The position numbers and the translations under genes are program-made. A stretch of DNA of 53,733 bases from Nitrososphaeria archaeon (GTDB taxonomy: Archaea > Thermoproteota > Nitrososphaeria > Conexivisphaerales > DTJL01), in contig JARVJU010000013.1 of NCBI GenBank assembly GCA_029775965.1, positions 1 to 53,733 of the forward strand. The letters run 5' to 3'. Within the stretch, counting starts at the first letter, position 1. Every line of letters starts with the position of its first letter. Positions 1-8,571 of the stretch are shown here, piece after piece. The notes beneath the pieces are model-generated. The model had not been told where the DNA came from. It did no database searches and was given only the letters and a program-made list of their open reading frames with translations.

Positions 1-119
1 ATCCAGTCTGACTAATGAACAGAAGGAGCTTCTTAAACAGTTCGACAAGCTTGGCCTCTAGGCTCTTTTGTGAATTTTGCGCGACTTCTTTTATCTAATC
101 TCTCAAGAAGACCCCGTCC
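1..119. repeat. 119-bp inverted copy of dnaJ 3' region
   Basis: Bases 1-119 are identical to the reverse complement of 27819-27937, which covers the last codons of dnaJ and its downstream region. Identity starts at the first base of the window and stops at position 120 (G here, T in the other copy), inside the terminal hairpin of an IS605-type element. A match that starts exactly at the sequence end and has such a length is what a graph-assembly overlap looks like, so this may not be a second genomic copy. Confidence 0.95.
2..61 (+). pseudogene. dnaJ: 3' tail of a dnaJ copy (19 codons)
   Basis: Reading from base 2 gives the last 19 residues of DnaJ (ending in FDKLGL) and the stop codon. They are identical to the C-terminus of the complete dnaJ on the minus strand at 27877. 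The rest of the gene lies outside the window, so this is either the edge of a duplicate or an assembly overlap with the complete gene. It has no function of its own here. Confidence 0.85.
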
Positions 120-1413
120 GCAAGGGCGGGGATGAATTGTGATAAGAGCGAATAAAAAACTTAATAGCTTTGTAGTCAATAATTCTTGGATGTTCCAATG
201 CAGAAAGATGTTCAGATAACTGTTGTAGGAAAGGTTCTCAGCCCTAATGAGCAAAAGGTTTTGGCATTAAACAGATGCCTTGGTGAATACATTAGACTTG
301 TGAAATGGTATCTCTTGCTTGATAGTATCTCTAAGACATACTTGCATAGAAACGGATATTACTATGCAAGAGAGAACTTTGAACTTGGCTCAGCTCTAAT
401 ACAGACTGCCAGAGATAAAGCAGTTGAAATTCTCAAAAGCTTTAGAAAGAATCATAGGAAAGACAGTGTCTTAAGGTTAAAAAGGATATCAATTAGATTT
501 GACAATCGATGCTACACCCTTTCAAAGACAACCAATGTCTTAACTCAATATTGCTAATTCTAACACTTAACCACAAGCGAATAAGCCTGCCAATAGCATT
601 TGGGAAGCGTCAAGAAAGATATATTGACTCAGCATTAAGAAACGAATTGTCTTTCACTACAGTTGACATGGTTAAGCATTATGGGAAATGATGCTCATTT
701 TGTGCTAAAGAAGACAATCATGTTTGAAGATGAGCCTCAAACTGTTATTGGTATAGACATAGGTGAGGTAAATCTTGCAACAGCTATAGCATTAACTGAC
801 AAGCCACAGAAAGGGAAGTTCTGGAGGGGCTCAGAAATAAAGCAAACAAGAGGATTATATAATCACATCAGAAGAAGACTTGGAGAAAAGAAACTCTTCA
901 AAAAGATTAAGGAGATTGGTACAAAGGAAGAACGCATTGTTAACCAGCAACTACACATCTTAGCGAATCAGATAATTGCATATGCAAAGCAGTTCTCAAA
1001 GCCTGTAATTGCGATGGAAGACTTGAACGGTTTGAGAAGACATATGAATTTCTCAAAGAGAATGAATAGGCTGGTGCATTCAATGCAATATCGCAAACTG
1101 CAACTCTACATAGAATACAAAGCAAACATTGAAAAGATAGAAGTTAGATACATCAGAGCCAGAGGAACATCTAATCTAAGACATGCCATAGATGTGGGTA
1201 TGTTACCCAGAAGGTAAATGGAAGAGAATTCAGATGTCCAAAGTGCGGATTGATATACAACAGAGATTTAAACGGAGCCATAAACATAGCTCAAGCCGTA
1301 AAGAGCGGTTTGGGATGGGGGAGCGTGATACCCCAAACTCTCAGATGAGGTTAAATGCGGAAAGCTTTAGCTGAACGAGAGAAGCCCCGTCCTCAAGGGC
1401 GGGGTAGTTCACC
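112..1413 (+). mobile_element. Degenerate IS605-type element carrying only tnpB
   Basis: The element is bounded by two near-identical hairpins: CCCCGTCCGCAAGGGCGGGG at 112-131 (left end, GCAA loop) and the same stem with a TCAA loop at 1385-1404 (right end). The right hairpin is followed by GTAGTTCAC, a motif also seen beside hairpins at 27.8 and 53.6 kb. Only tnpB lies between them; there is no tnpA, so mobility would need a transposase in trans. In such elements the region from the tnpB 3' end to the right hairpin usually encodes the guide (omega) RNA; that is family knowledge and is not shown here. Exact ends are uncertain by a few bases. Confidence 0.8.
186..1348 (+). pseudogene. tnpB: tnpB (IS605 OrfB), broken by about three frameshifts
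   Basis: The protein must be read across frame changes near 550, 685 and 1180. The RuvC-like nuclease parts remain recognisable: GIDIGEVNLA (RuvC-I Asp), AMEDLNGLR (RuvC-II Glu) and NRDLNGAINIA (RuvC-III Asp). The zinc finger, CHRCG then CPKCG 17 residues later, is read from 1184 in the last frame, and the stop is at 1346-1348. All three catalytic acids are present, so decay is recent or the frameshifts are base-calling errors. TnpB is an RNA-guided nuclease and the ancestor of Cas12. As it stands this copy could not make a full-length protein. Confidence 0.85.
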
Positions 1414-1437
1414 TAGATGAGGTATAAATAGGAATGT

Positions 1438-3375
1438 ATGTTGTATGATGATATGCTAAAACCAGTTGCAGTAGAAGATTTTGTAAGATATAAGAGCCTA
1501 TCTGTACCTTCAATCTCACCTGACAGAAGTAGGATAGCCATCTCAGTACACCAAGCTAATTTGGAAGACGACTCTTACATTAGTGATGTTTGGCTGGCAG
1601 ATATTGATGGAGCAAACTTCTACAAGTTCACCAATGGTGGAAGAGATTTTTCTCCTAAATGGTCTCCTGATGGTAAAAAACTGCTCTTTCTGTCAAGAAG
1701 AAATATGTCAAAAGAAGAAAAGGGAAATGCATTATATGTGATAAACAGAGATGGAGGAGAAGGAAAATTAGTCGTTAAAAGAAAGGAAGGAATAGAATCT
1801 GCTGAGTGGTGTCAAGATTCAACATCAATTACATTTTTGTCAAATATTGTGAAGGAGGAGCAAGACGACGTAAGAGTAATCAGGCGATTCCGTTTTTGGT
1901 TCAACGGAAGTGGATATGTATATAATCAGAGAAAGCATGCCTTTAAAGTAGATATTAATAGTGGAGAAGTTAAACAGTTAACTTCTGGTGATTTCGATGT
2001 TTCAGCAGCTCATTTATCACATGACGGAAATAGACTCGCTTATCTTGCACAGATGGATGAGATGAGGCCATATATTACAGACCTCTTGATTAAGGACCTT
2101 GCCACTGGTAGCGAACAGAAGATTACAACGTCAGACATGGAAATAGAAGAAGCTGTTTGGTCACCAGATGATAAATTCCTAGCAATTAAAGGTAATAAAC
2201 TTACTTCCGGCTTTGCATCGCACTCACACCTTTGGCTTGTGGAACCTGATGGATATCTTCATCAATTGGAAGCTGTGGATAGAAATAAGTCGAATTCCTT
2301 GAATAGTGATGTCAGAAACGGAGCTCATGCACCAAGTATGCTCTTGTGGGAAGGAGATAACATCTATTTCCACCAACAAGACGAAGGGTCTGCACATTTG
2401 TACAGAATAAATCCAAAAGAGGGTAAATCTCATTTAGTGCTTGGTGGAGAACGTAGCATAGAAGGTGTTGATGTAAAGAAGAACATAGTTGCCTTTGTGG
2501 CGATGAGCGCATTTAGCCTAGAAGAGCTGTATGTAAAGGACAAGAGTGAGAGAAAAATTACCAGTCTTAACAGCGATCTCTATAATGAAATTGAAATTGT
2601 TAAACCAGAAAAATTCTCATTCAGAGCTAGTGATAACGAGCAGATAGAAGGTTGGATTATTTTACCAAAGGAGCATACGCAAAAGGTGCCGGTAATATTA
2701 TATATTCATGGTGGACCAAAAACTAGCTTTGGAAATTCATTTATGCATGAATTTCAAGTCTTTGCTTCTGCTGGTTATGCTGTTGTATACATGAACCCTA
2801 GAGGAAGTGATGGATATACAGAGAAATTTGCAGATATAAGGGGTTCATACGGTAAAAGGGATTATCAAGATATTATGGAGGGTTTGGATTACATATTATC
2901 GTCACACGAGCTTTTAGATGCTGATAGATTAGGTGTAGCTGGGGGGTCATATGGTGGTTTTATGACAAACTGGATTATAGGGCACACTAATAGGTTTAAG
3001 GCTGCTGTTACAGACAGAAGTATAGCAAGTTGGACCAGCTTTTTTGGTACGTCAGATATAGGCCCTCATTTTACTAAGGACCAAATAGGCTATGATCCCT
3101 GGAGTAATGAAAGCAAGATAGCTGAAGATTCTCCTTTGAAATATTTACCCAATGTCCGAACACCTCTCCTTGTTATACATTCTATGGAAGACTATAGATG
3201 CTGGCTAGTCGAAGGTTTGCAGATGTATACTGGGCTAAAGTATCTAGGAAAAGAGGCAGAGCTTGTTCTATTCGCGAACGAAAACCATGACCTATCCAGG
3301 AACGGAAAACCCAAACATAGGGTTGCAAGGCTTAAACATTATCTTAGATGGTTTGATTATTATCTAAAAAGGTAA
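1438..3375 (+). CDS. S9-family prolyl oligopeptidase / acylaminoacyl-peptidase
   Basis: This is a 645-residue serine peptidase. The N-terminal half has beta-propeller-like repeats (for example FSPKWSPDGKKLLFLS and EAVWSPDDKFLAI). The C-terminal alpha/beta-hydrolase domain starts near residue 410. Catalytic residues are visible: Ser504 in GGSYGG, Asp585 in SMEDYRC and His617 in NENHD. An oxyanion-region HGG occurs in YIHGGPKTS. The family removes N-acyl amino acids or cleaves short peptides in the cytoplasm; no signal peptide is seen. The gene starts 33 bp after the IS right-end hairpin, so its native upstream region may have been replaced by the element. The first ATG is used as start. Confidence 0.93.
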   Translation: MLYDDMLKPVAVEDFVRYKSLSVPSISPDRSRIAISVHQANLEDDSYISDVWLADIDGANFYKFTNGGRDFSPKWSPDGKKLLFLSRRNMSKEEKGNALYVINRDGGEGKLVVKRKEGIESAEWCQDSTSITFLSNIVKEEQDDVRVIRRFRFWFNGSGYVYNQRKHAFKVDINSGEVKQLTSGDFDVSAAHLSHDGNRLAYLAQMDEMRPYITDLLIKDLATGSEQKITTSDMEIEEAVWSPDDKFLAIKGNKLTSGFASHSHLWLVEPDGYLHQLEAVDRNKSNSLNSDVRNGAHAPSMLLWEGDNIYFHQQDEGSAHLYRINPKEGKSHLVLGGERSIEGVDVKKNIVAFVAMSAFSLEELYVKDKSERKITSLNSDLYNEIEIVKPEKFSFRASDNEQIEGWIILPKEHTQKVPVILYIHGGPKTSFGNSFMHEFQVFASAGYAVVYMNPRGSDGYTEKFADIRGSYGKRDYQDIMEGLDYILSSHELLDADRLGVAGGSYGGFMTNWIIGHTNRFKAAVTDRSIASWTSFFGTSDIGPHFTKDQIGYDPWSNESKIAEDSPLKYLPNVRTPLLVIHSMEDYRCWLVEGLQMYTGLKYLGKEAELVLFANENHDLSRNGKPKHRVARLKHYLRWFDYYLKR

Positions 3376-3384
3376 TGCGCGAAT

Positions 3385-3394
3385 AAATATAAAA
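3385..3394 (+). promoter_or_regulatory. TATA-box candidate for topoisomerase IB
   Basis: AAATATAAAA lies about 26-35 bases upstream of the ATG at 3420. This spacing suits an archaeal TATA box and a leaderless or nearly leaderless transcript. It is a motif match only. Confidence 0.4.
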
Positions 3395-3419
3395 TATTGA
3401 AGTTGGGGCCCGATTAACT

Positions 3420-5027
3420 ATGCAACAAGTGTACTGGAGGACACTAAGGTCAAACGGGGTACTGTTGCCACCCCCATATGATCCTAAGGGATTACATCTA
3501 TACATCAAAGGTAGACGAATTGCGTTAACACCTTTAGCAGAGGAGATGGCATACAACTGGGCAAAGAAAAAAGATACTCAATATGTCAGAGATTCTGTAT
3601 TTATATCTAATTTTATGAAAGATTTTTCCCAGAATTTGCCAGAATCATACAAGAATACAGAATATACTGATATTGATTTTTCTGAATTTTATAAATTCGT
3701 TGATGATGAGAGAAAAGCTAAAGAATCTATGTCTAAAGAAGAAAGGAAGAAAGTAGCTCAAGAGAGGAAGAGAATAAAGGAAGAATTGAGAAATACATTT
3801 GGATACGCAATAATAGACGGACGAAAGGTGGAAGTTGCAAATTGGATCGTCGAACCCCCAAGTATATTCATGGGTAGAGGCATGCACCCATTACGAGGAA
3901 GGTGGAAATACAGAGTAGAAGCAAGGGATATTACACTGAACTTGGATGAGAATGCTCCTATTCCTAAGGGACAATGGGGTTCCATTGTACATGATCATCA
4001 TTCTATGTGGCTAGCAAGATGGATGGATAAGTTAACCGGAAAAATGAAGTATGTATGGCCTCACGATAGTTCTTTTCTACAACAGGAAAGGAATAAAGAG
4101 AAATACGATAGGGCGGCAAAGCTTAACAAATATATAGACAAAATCAGGGAGACTATCAAAAAAGATCTGAAATCTCAAGATCAAAGAACAAGACAGGTAG
4201 CTACAGTCTGCTATTTGATAGACAGACTAGGTATGAGAGTTGGAGATGAAAAAGACCCCGATGAGGCTGATACGGTTGGTGCAACAACCTTAAGAGTGGA
4301 GCATGTAAAGATTCACAATCCAGATATCTTTTTTGACTTCCTCGGAAAGGATAGCGTTAGATGGACGAAGACAATAAGTCAAGCTGAACCATCTCTAATT
4401 CAAAATATGAAAGAATTCATAAAAAACAAAAAGCCATCTGATGAAATTTTTGATGGTATTACTTCTAGAGTAGTGAATTCTTATCTTTCAAAAATGGCTA
4501 CCCATATTACAGCTAAGATGTTCAGAACCTTTCATGCTACTAAAAGGGTAGAAGAGTTTCTTTCTAACGAAGTTCCAAGGAATATAACACAATCCGATGA
4601 GTACACCAAAATATATTATGCAAAGAGAGCCAATCTTGAAGCTGCTATACTATGCAATCATAAAAAGACACCGCCGAAGAACTGGGAAGATTTGATTAAA
4701 AAGAAGCAATCAAAATTGGAAGAATTGATAGTAAAGAGTCCGAAGAATGAGAAAGAAAAAGCAAGACTAGAGCAAAGAATACAAAAACTGAATCTGCAGC
4801 TAGACCTGGCTCTGAAAACAAAAGATTATAATTTGAACACTTCTTTGAAAAATTATATTGATCCCAGAATATTCAAGGCGTGGTGTTCATACGTAGGTCT
4901 AGATTGGCGGAAGCTTTACACAGCATCGCTCCAGCGCAAGTTTGCTTGGGTTTCTAGGTCTAACGCTAAATGGAAGGCTGCAGAACCTCAAGTGTTGGAG
5001 AAGACTCCTTTGATAAGTTCCAAGTAA
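3420..5027 (+). CDS. DNA topoisomerase IB (eukaryote type)
   Basis: This 535-residue protein relaxes supercoils through a 3'-phosphotyrosyl intermediate. The N-terminal part matches the eukaryotic topo I core (LPPPYDPKG near the start, KVEVANWIVEPPSIFMGRG, MKYVWPHDSS). The catalytic core has RVGDEKDPDEADTVGATTLR. A charged coiled linker (about 410-470) precedes the C-terminal domain, where the catalytic Tyr479 sits in SLKNYIDPR. Topo IB of this type is known in Thaumarchaeota and relatives but not in most other archaea, so it is the best taxonomic marker in the window. It appears to be a single-gene unit between the S9 peptidase and tRNA-Ala. Confidence 0.96.
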   Translation: MQQVYWRTLRSNGVLLPPPYDPKGLHLYIKGRRIALTPLAEEMAYNWAKKKDTQYVRDSVFISNFMKDFSQNLPESYKNTEYTDIDFSEFYKFVDDERKAKESMSKEERKKVAQERKRIKEELRNTFGYAIIDGRKVEVANWIVEPPSIFMGRGMHPLRGRWKYRVEARDITLNLDENAPIPKGQWGSIVHDHHSMWLARWMDKLTGKMKYVWPHDSSFLQQERNKEKYDRAAKLNKYIDKIRETIKKDLKSQDQRTRQVATVCYLIDRLGMRVGDEKDPDEADTVGATTLRVEHVKIHNPDIFFDFLGKDSVRWTKTISQAEPSLIQNMKEFIKNKKPSDEIFDGITSRVVNSYLSKMATHITAKMFRTFHATKRVEEFLSNEVPRNITQSDEYTKIYYAKRANLEAAILCNHKKTPPKNWEDLIKKKQSKLEELIVKSPKNEKEKARLEQRIQKLNLQLDLALKTKDYNLNTSLKNYIDPRIFKAWCSYVGLDWRKLYTASLQRKFAWVSRSNAKWKAAEPQVLEKTPLISSK

Positions 5028-5080
5028 AATAATCTATGTTTAAGTAGTGTTTCTTATAGTGATTGGAAGATTATCTTTGA

Positions 5081-5152
5081 GGGCCGGTAGTTCAGGGGTA
5101 GAATGCTCCCTTGGCATGGGAGAGGTCGGGGGTTCGAGTCCCCCCCGGTCCA
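5081..5152 (+). tRNA. tRNA-Ala (GGC)
   Basis: The 72-nt cloverleaf is complete. The acceptor arm GGGCCGG/CCGGTCC has G3-U70, the alanine identity pair. The anticodon stem CTCCC/GGGAG encloses the loop TTGGCAT with anticodon GGC at 34-36. The T arm is CGGGG/CCCCC-type around GGTTCGAGT. Discriminator A73 is present, CCA is not encoded and there is no intron. A TnpB-element remnant abuts the 3' side within about 20 bp. Confidence 0.95.
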
Positions 5153-5173
5153 CTATCTTTTGATAGTCAACTA

Positions 5174-5505
5174 CCCATGAATGAAGTTCATGGGCTTGCC
5201 CCTTCCCAGGACTGGTTTATGCACAGCCTCCAGTCCATGTGCATAGGAGCCATTATGCATAAGCTAGTTGACTGGGACTCTTCTGGTGTTAATCTGGAAC
5301 CATTTCTGGTTAGGAATTCTGTTCTACAACACCAGAGTCTTGATAGCTACAGCTAGGCTTGCCTTTCTATCTGCATTTACAACCTGGCCACATTCTTTGC
5401 ATCTGAACAAAGAGTATATGCTACCATCATGTCCATTCCCAACAGCACCGCAGCAGGAACACCATTTGCTTGTATGGTAAGCAATAGATTTGAACTTTGA
5501 AAACT
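5174..5505 (-). pseudogene. tnpB: Remnant of a tnpB element (zinc-finger end and terminal hairpin)
   Basis: The minus strand from about 5505 reads FKSIAYHTSKWCSCCGAVG, then FRCKECGQVVNADRKASLAV, ending at a stop at 5324-5326. This is the TnpB C-terminus with its CxxC...CxxC finger and the RuvC-III Asp (NADRKAS). A perfect hairpin, CCCATGAA with loop TGAAG, at 5174-5194 is followed on the minus strand by TAGTTGAC, like other right ends in the window. The N-terminal two thirds and the left end are missing. It lies between tRNA-Ala and the copper operon. Confidence 0.75.
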
Positions 5506-5563
5506 AATTTCAGATAAATAATCCTGTGAATACTAGTCTATGTTATAGTTCGTTTGATATATC

Positions 5564-5710
5564 TCAACGCAAGTAAGCTTTTGGCTCTTTATCAAATTTA
5601 TCTTTGCATGATTTAGAGCAGAAATAGTAGTCTTTATCCATGTATCTTGATTTGTATTTTGCGTTTATCTCGTCAACCTTCATTTTGCATACTGGGTCTA
5701 TCGATGTCAT
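5564..5710 (-). CDS. 48-aa YHS/TRASH-type metal-binding protein
   Basis: The short protein begins MTSIDPVCKMKVDE and contains YYFCSKSCKDKF. This is the YHS pattern DPVC-x-M followed by YYFCS-x-SC, with three cysteines able to bind a soft metal. It is a near-duplicate of the YHS segment at the N-terminus of the CopA ATPase two genes upstream (DPVCGM, YYFCSESC). It starts 32 bp after the HMA chaperone gene on the same strand and is probably the last gene of the copper operon. It may be a small copper carrier or buffer; the role is inferred. The ATG start gives a complete domain. Confidence 0.75.
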   Translation of the reverse strand: MTSIDPVCKMKVDEINAKYKSRYMDKDYYFCSKSCKDKFDKEPKAYLR

Positions 5711-5742
5711 ATAATTAATACTCGCCGATCCGGCAATAAACG

Positions 5743-5991
5743 TTACTGTGTATTTATAAACGCAATCTTTCCGTTCAGTCCAGCCTTTGCTGCCACTTCT
5801 AATATTCGATCCTTTATCTGCTTCTCTGTAACGAATGATGGGTTATACGTAATAATTATTTCGTTATTCATGGGCAGAGCTTCCACGTTGTTTATTCCCG
5901 CATGTTTTTTAAGAGTATTTTCAAACAAAGGCATACATGATATACATTCAATGGTATAAATCTTCAGTCTTATTGTATTTCTATACGTCAT
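5743..5991 (-). CDS. copZ: HMA-domain copper chaperone (CopZ-like)
   Basis: This 82-residue single-domain protein has the ferredoxin-like HMA fold pattern. The metal site is CISC at residues 17-20, preceded by the beta strand RLKIYTIE and followed by a helix and NEIIITYNPSFVTEKQI. The usual consensus is GMTCxxC; here it is IECISC, so glycine and methionine are replaced but both cysteines remain. Its start overlaps the copA 3' end by 11 bp, consistent with translational coupling. It would deliver Cu(I) to the ATPase, which has no HMA domain of its own. Confidence 0.85.
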   Translation of the reverse strand: MTYRNTIRLKIYTIECISCMPLFENTLKKHAGINNVEALPMNNEIIITYNPSFVTEKQIKDRILEVAAKAGLNGKIAFINTQ

Positions 5992-8056
5992 ATCTTGGCC
6001 TGAACCTCCTCAGTGTAAGTGAATTTGTAACGACTGTTACGGAGGACATCGCCATAGCTGCCCCCGCCAGAATTGGACTCAGTAAAACCCCCGAAATTAT
6101 GTAAAGCAAGCCAGCAGCAATAGGTATAAGGGCAATGTTGTAAATAAAAGCCCAGAATAGGTTTTGCTTTATTTTGTTCATCGTACTGCGTGCCAGTTGG
6201 ATACCAGCTACAACATCTTTTGGGTCATTATGCATCAATATAATCGAACCTGCTTCTACAGCTATATCAGACCCAGACCCTATTGCAATACCTATATCCG
6301 CCTGTGCTAGAGCTGGTGCATCGTTTATGCCATCACCAACCATAGCTACAACCATACCCTCCTCCTGAAGTTGTTTGATCACTTTTGCCTTTTCATCAGG
6401 AAGCACGTTGGCTATATACTTGGTTATTCCTAGTTGATTAGCTATAGCTTTAGCTGTCATTTCGTCGTCCCCTGTAAGCATAATCACGTGTATGCCCATT
6501 GATTGCAGTGTTTTAATTGCGTCAAAAGCGGAAGGCTTTGGCATGTCTGCCACTGCAATTAAACCAACCAATTTGTTATCTAAAGCTACCAGAATAGGTG
6601 TCTTTCCTTGGCTTGTTATAGATTCGATTTTTTCGTTTATTATTTGTATTTTTTCTGAATCAAATAATTTATGATTACCAATTATGATGCTTTTTCCATC
6701 ATAGTTTGCTTTTATTCCCTGACCGGGTATGTAGGTAAATGTATGTGGGTTTGGTATCCTATCACCAAGTTTTGTCGTCGCTTCCCTTAATACAGCGTTT
6801 GCTAACGGATGGGTTGAATTCTTTTCTGCTATTGCCGCTAACATCAGAATATCATTTGATGATAATCTTTGGTCAAAGCTAAGTATATCAGTAACTGTTG
6901 GTTCTCCTGTTGTTAGAGTTCCTGTCTTATCAAAAACTATGGTATCTACCTTGTGCATCTTCTCCAGATGCTCCCCACCTTTGATCAATATTCCGTTTTC
7001 AGCCCCTCTTCCCACACCTACAACTATAGCTGCAGGTGTTGCTAGGCCAAGAGCACAAGGACAGGCTATGATAAGCACAGCTATAGCAACAGTTAGCGCA
7101 AATCCGAATGGTTCGTGAGCAATGACTAACCACAAAGCAAAGGAGATAAGAGCAACACTGACAACTATAGGGACAAAGTATTTTGATATTATATTGGCTA
7201 ATCTTTCGATGGGGCTTTTTGACATCTGTGCTTCTTGCACGACTCTTATTATTTTGGCTAGAACAGTATCAGCTCCTACCTTTGTCGCTTTTACTTTAAG
7301 CACACCGTCCTTTACTATAGTGCCTCCTATGACAATATCTCCCACTGACTTGGATACTGGTGAACCTTCGCCAGTAACAGAGCTTTCGTCCAGAAAGGAT
7401 GACCCCTCAACTATCTTTCCATCTGTGGGAATTTTTTCTCCAGGTTTAACCAGCAATATGTCTCCTGGCTGAACCTTTTCAATAGGAATCTCTTTTTGTG
7501 CTCCATCGTCATACACTATCGTTGCTGTTCTTGGCTGTAACTGCATTAACTTTGACACAGATTCTGTAGCTTTACTTCTTACCATATATTCTAGAAGACG
7601 ACCAAAAAGAATAAGAGTGATTATGGCAGCAGAAGTATCAAAGTATAGGTCAGCGCTTAATGGATTAAAGATTACGCCGTATAAACTGTATAAGTATGCG
7701 GCTGACGTTCCTATCGCTATAAGCATATCCATGTTCGATGAGTGCATTCTGATCGCGTTAAGAGTCCCTTTATAGAATCTCCACCCAATAATGAATTGCA
7801 CTGGTGTGGCAAGAATCAATAATAACCAGGAAATCATAATAGATCTTACACTAACATATGATAGTACAATTATTGGGATGGTTAGAGCTATACTTATGAT
7901 AACCATTTCTTTGATATGCTTAAGTTCGATCTCTGGCGACAGAAAGGTATTCATGCAGGATTCACTGCAGAAATAGTATGTGACTCCTCTAACTGTTGCG
8001 TGTAGCGTTTCCTCAGATTGCTCTACAAACATACCACAAACCGGATCTGTTGGCAC
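5981..8056 (-). CDS. copA: Copper-type P1B ATPase with N-terminal YHS domain
   Basis: This 691-residue membrane pump has all P1B-type motifs: IACPCALGLATP (metal-translocating CPC), DKTGTLT (phosphorylated Asp), TGEG (actuator), STHPLAN (P1B HP motif), TGDD and GDGINDAPAL. About eight membrane segments are apparent. The N-terminus carries a YHS domain (DPVCGM, YYFCSESC) in place of the usual HMA domains. The start is a GTG at 8054-8056, directly after the stop of the regulator (TGAGTG), so the two are tightly coupled. Role: Cu(I) or Ag(I) export. Metal specificity is inferred from CPC and the neighbours. Confidence 0.95.
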   Translation of the reverse strand: MPTDPVCGMFVEQSEETLHATVRGVTYYFCSESCMNTFLSPEIELKHIKEMVIISIALTIPIIVLSYVSVRSIMISWLLLILATPVQFIIGWRFYKGTLNAIRMHSSNMDMLIAIGTSAAYLYSLYGVIFNPLSADLYFDTSAAIITLILFGRLLEYMVRSKATESVSKLMQLQPRTATIVYDDGAQKEIPIEKVQPGDILLVKPGEKIPTDGKIVEGSSFLDESSVTGEGSPVSKSVGDIVIGGTIVKDGVLKVKATKVGADTVLAKIIRVVQEAQMSKSPIERLANIISKYFVPIVVSVALISFALWLVIAHEPFGFALTVAIAVLIIACPCALGLATPAAIVVGVGRGAENGILIKGGEHLEKMHKVDTIVFDKTGTLTTGEPTVTDILSFDQRLSSNDILMLAAIAEKNSTHPLANAVLREATTKLGDRIPNPHTFTYIPGQGIKANYDGKSIIIGNHKLFDSEKIQIINEKIESITSQGKTPILVALDNKLVGLIAVADMPKPSAFDAIKTLQSMGIHVIMLTGDDEMTAKAIANQLGITKYIANVLPDEKAKVIKQLQEEGMVVAMVGDGINDAPALAQADIGIAIGSGSDIAVEAGSIILMHNDPKDVVAGIQLARSTMNKIKQNLFWAFIYNIALIPIAAGLLYIISGVLLSPILAGAAMAMSSVTVVTNSLTLRRFRPRYDV

Positions 8057-8527
8057 TCAGGTCATCCCCATACCTTTCTTGTAGGAGTCGGCGCAATATT
8101 TACAACAAAAAGGAAGAATTTTGTTATTTATCTTCTCCAAATATACATTTCCATACACTTTGCAACCGCAATGTGTACAAGTATGAATATTGGGCTCTAG
8201 AGCTGTATATATTATGTCTGCGAACCGTTTGAATAATTCCTTGGAAGTTTGTTGCCCCTTCTCAGTTAGCTCATATACTTTACGCCTATCGTCGGAATAA
8301 TGCATTGTTATTATTCCGGCTGAGTGCAATACTCTGAGAAAGGGGTAAACTTGACTAGGACTGATTCTACGTTTCATTCTAGTCTTTACACTTTCCATTA
8401 TTCCGTATCCATGCTTAGGACCTTCGTAGAGGAGAAGTAATATGTAAAAACGCAAAAAGTCGTTAAAAGTATCGTCCGATATGGAAGACGGTTCTTTGAT
8501 TGCTGTTGCCTTTGTCTTTTCTGCCAT
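8057..8527 (-). CDS. PadR-family regulator fused to a C-terminal TRASH metal-sensing domain
   Basis: Residues about 20-110 form a PadR-type winged helix (YILLLLYEGPKHGYGIMESV, ISPSQVYPFLRVLHSAGII, YELTEKGQ). Residues about 118-156 are cysteine-rich (CTHCGCKVYG, then FCCKYCADSYKKG), a TRASH-like treble-clef metal site. The protein heads the copper operon, so it is most likely a copper-responsive repressor that binds metal through the TRASH part. This is inference from architecture and position. Two overlapping palindromes lie immediately upstream of its ATG. Confidence 0.88.
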   Translation of the reverse strand: MAEKTKATAIKEPSSISDDTFNDFLRFYILLLLYEGPKHGYGIMESVKTRMKRRISPSQVYPFLRVLHSAGIITMHYSDDRRKVYELTEKGQQTSKELFKRFADIIYTALEPNIHTCTHCGCKVYGNVYLEKINNKILPFCCKYCADSYKKGMGMT

Positions 8528-8528
8528 T

Positions 8529-8563
8529 TATATCTAAAAAAGATATATCTTGTTAAGATATAT
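8529..8563 (-). promoter_or_regulatory. Double palindrome operator at the copper operon promoter
   Basis: Two inverted repeats overlap: TATATCT-N5-AGATATA (8529-8547) and the perfect 9-bp ATATATCTT-GTT-AAGATATAT (8543-8563). They begin two bases from the regulator ATG and include the TATA-like sequence TTATATAT for the minus strand. A dimeric winged-helix repressor bound here would block TBP, fitting autoregulation of the PadR-TRASH-copA-copZ operon. Confidence 0.6.
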
Positions 8564-8571
8564 AAGGATCG

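Noticed and set aside
5028-5563. Integration of an element into the tRNA-Ala gene
   Set aside because: The tRNA is intact, no partial tRNA copy or integrase is nearby, and the adjacent DNA is a tnpB remnant, not a tRNA-targeting element.
7122-7472. 116-codon plus-strand frame inside copA
   Set aside because: Antisense to the conserved P-type ATPase gene, with no protein-like features.
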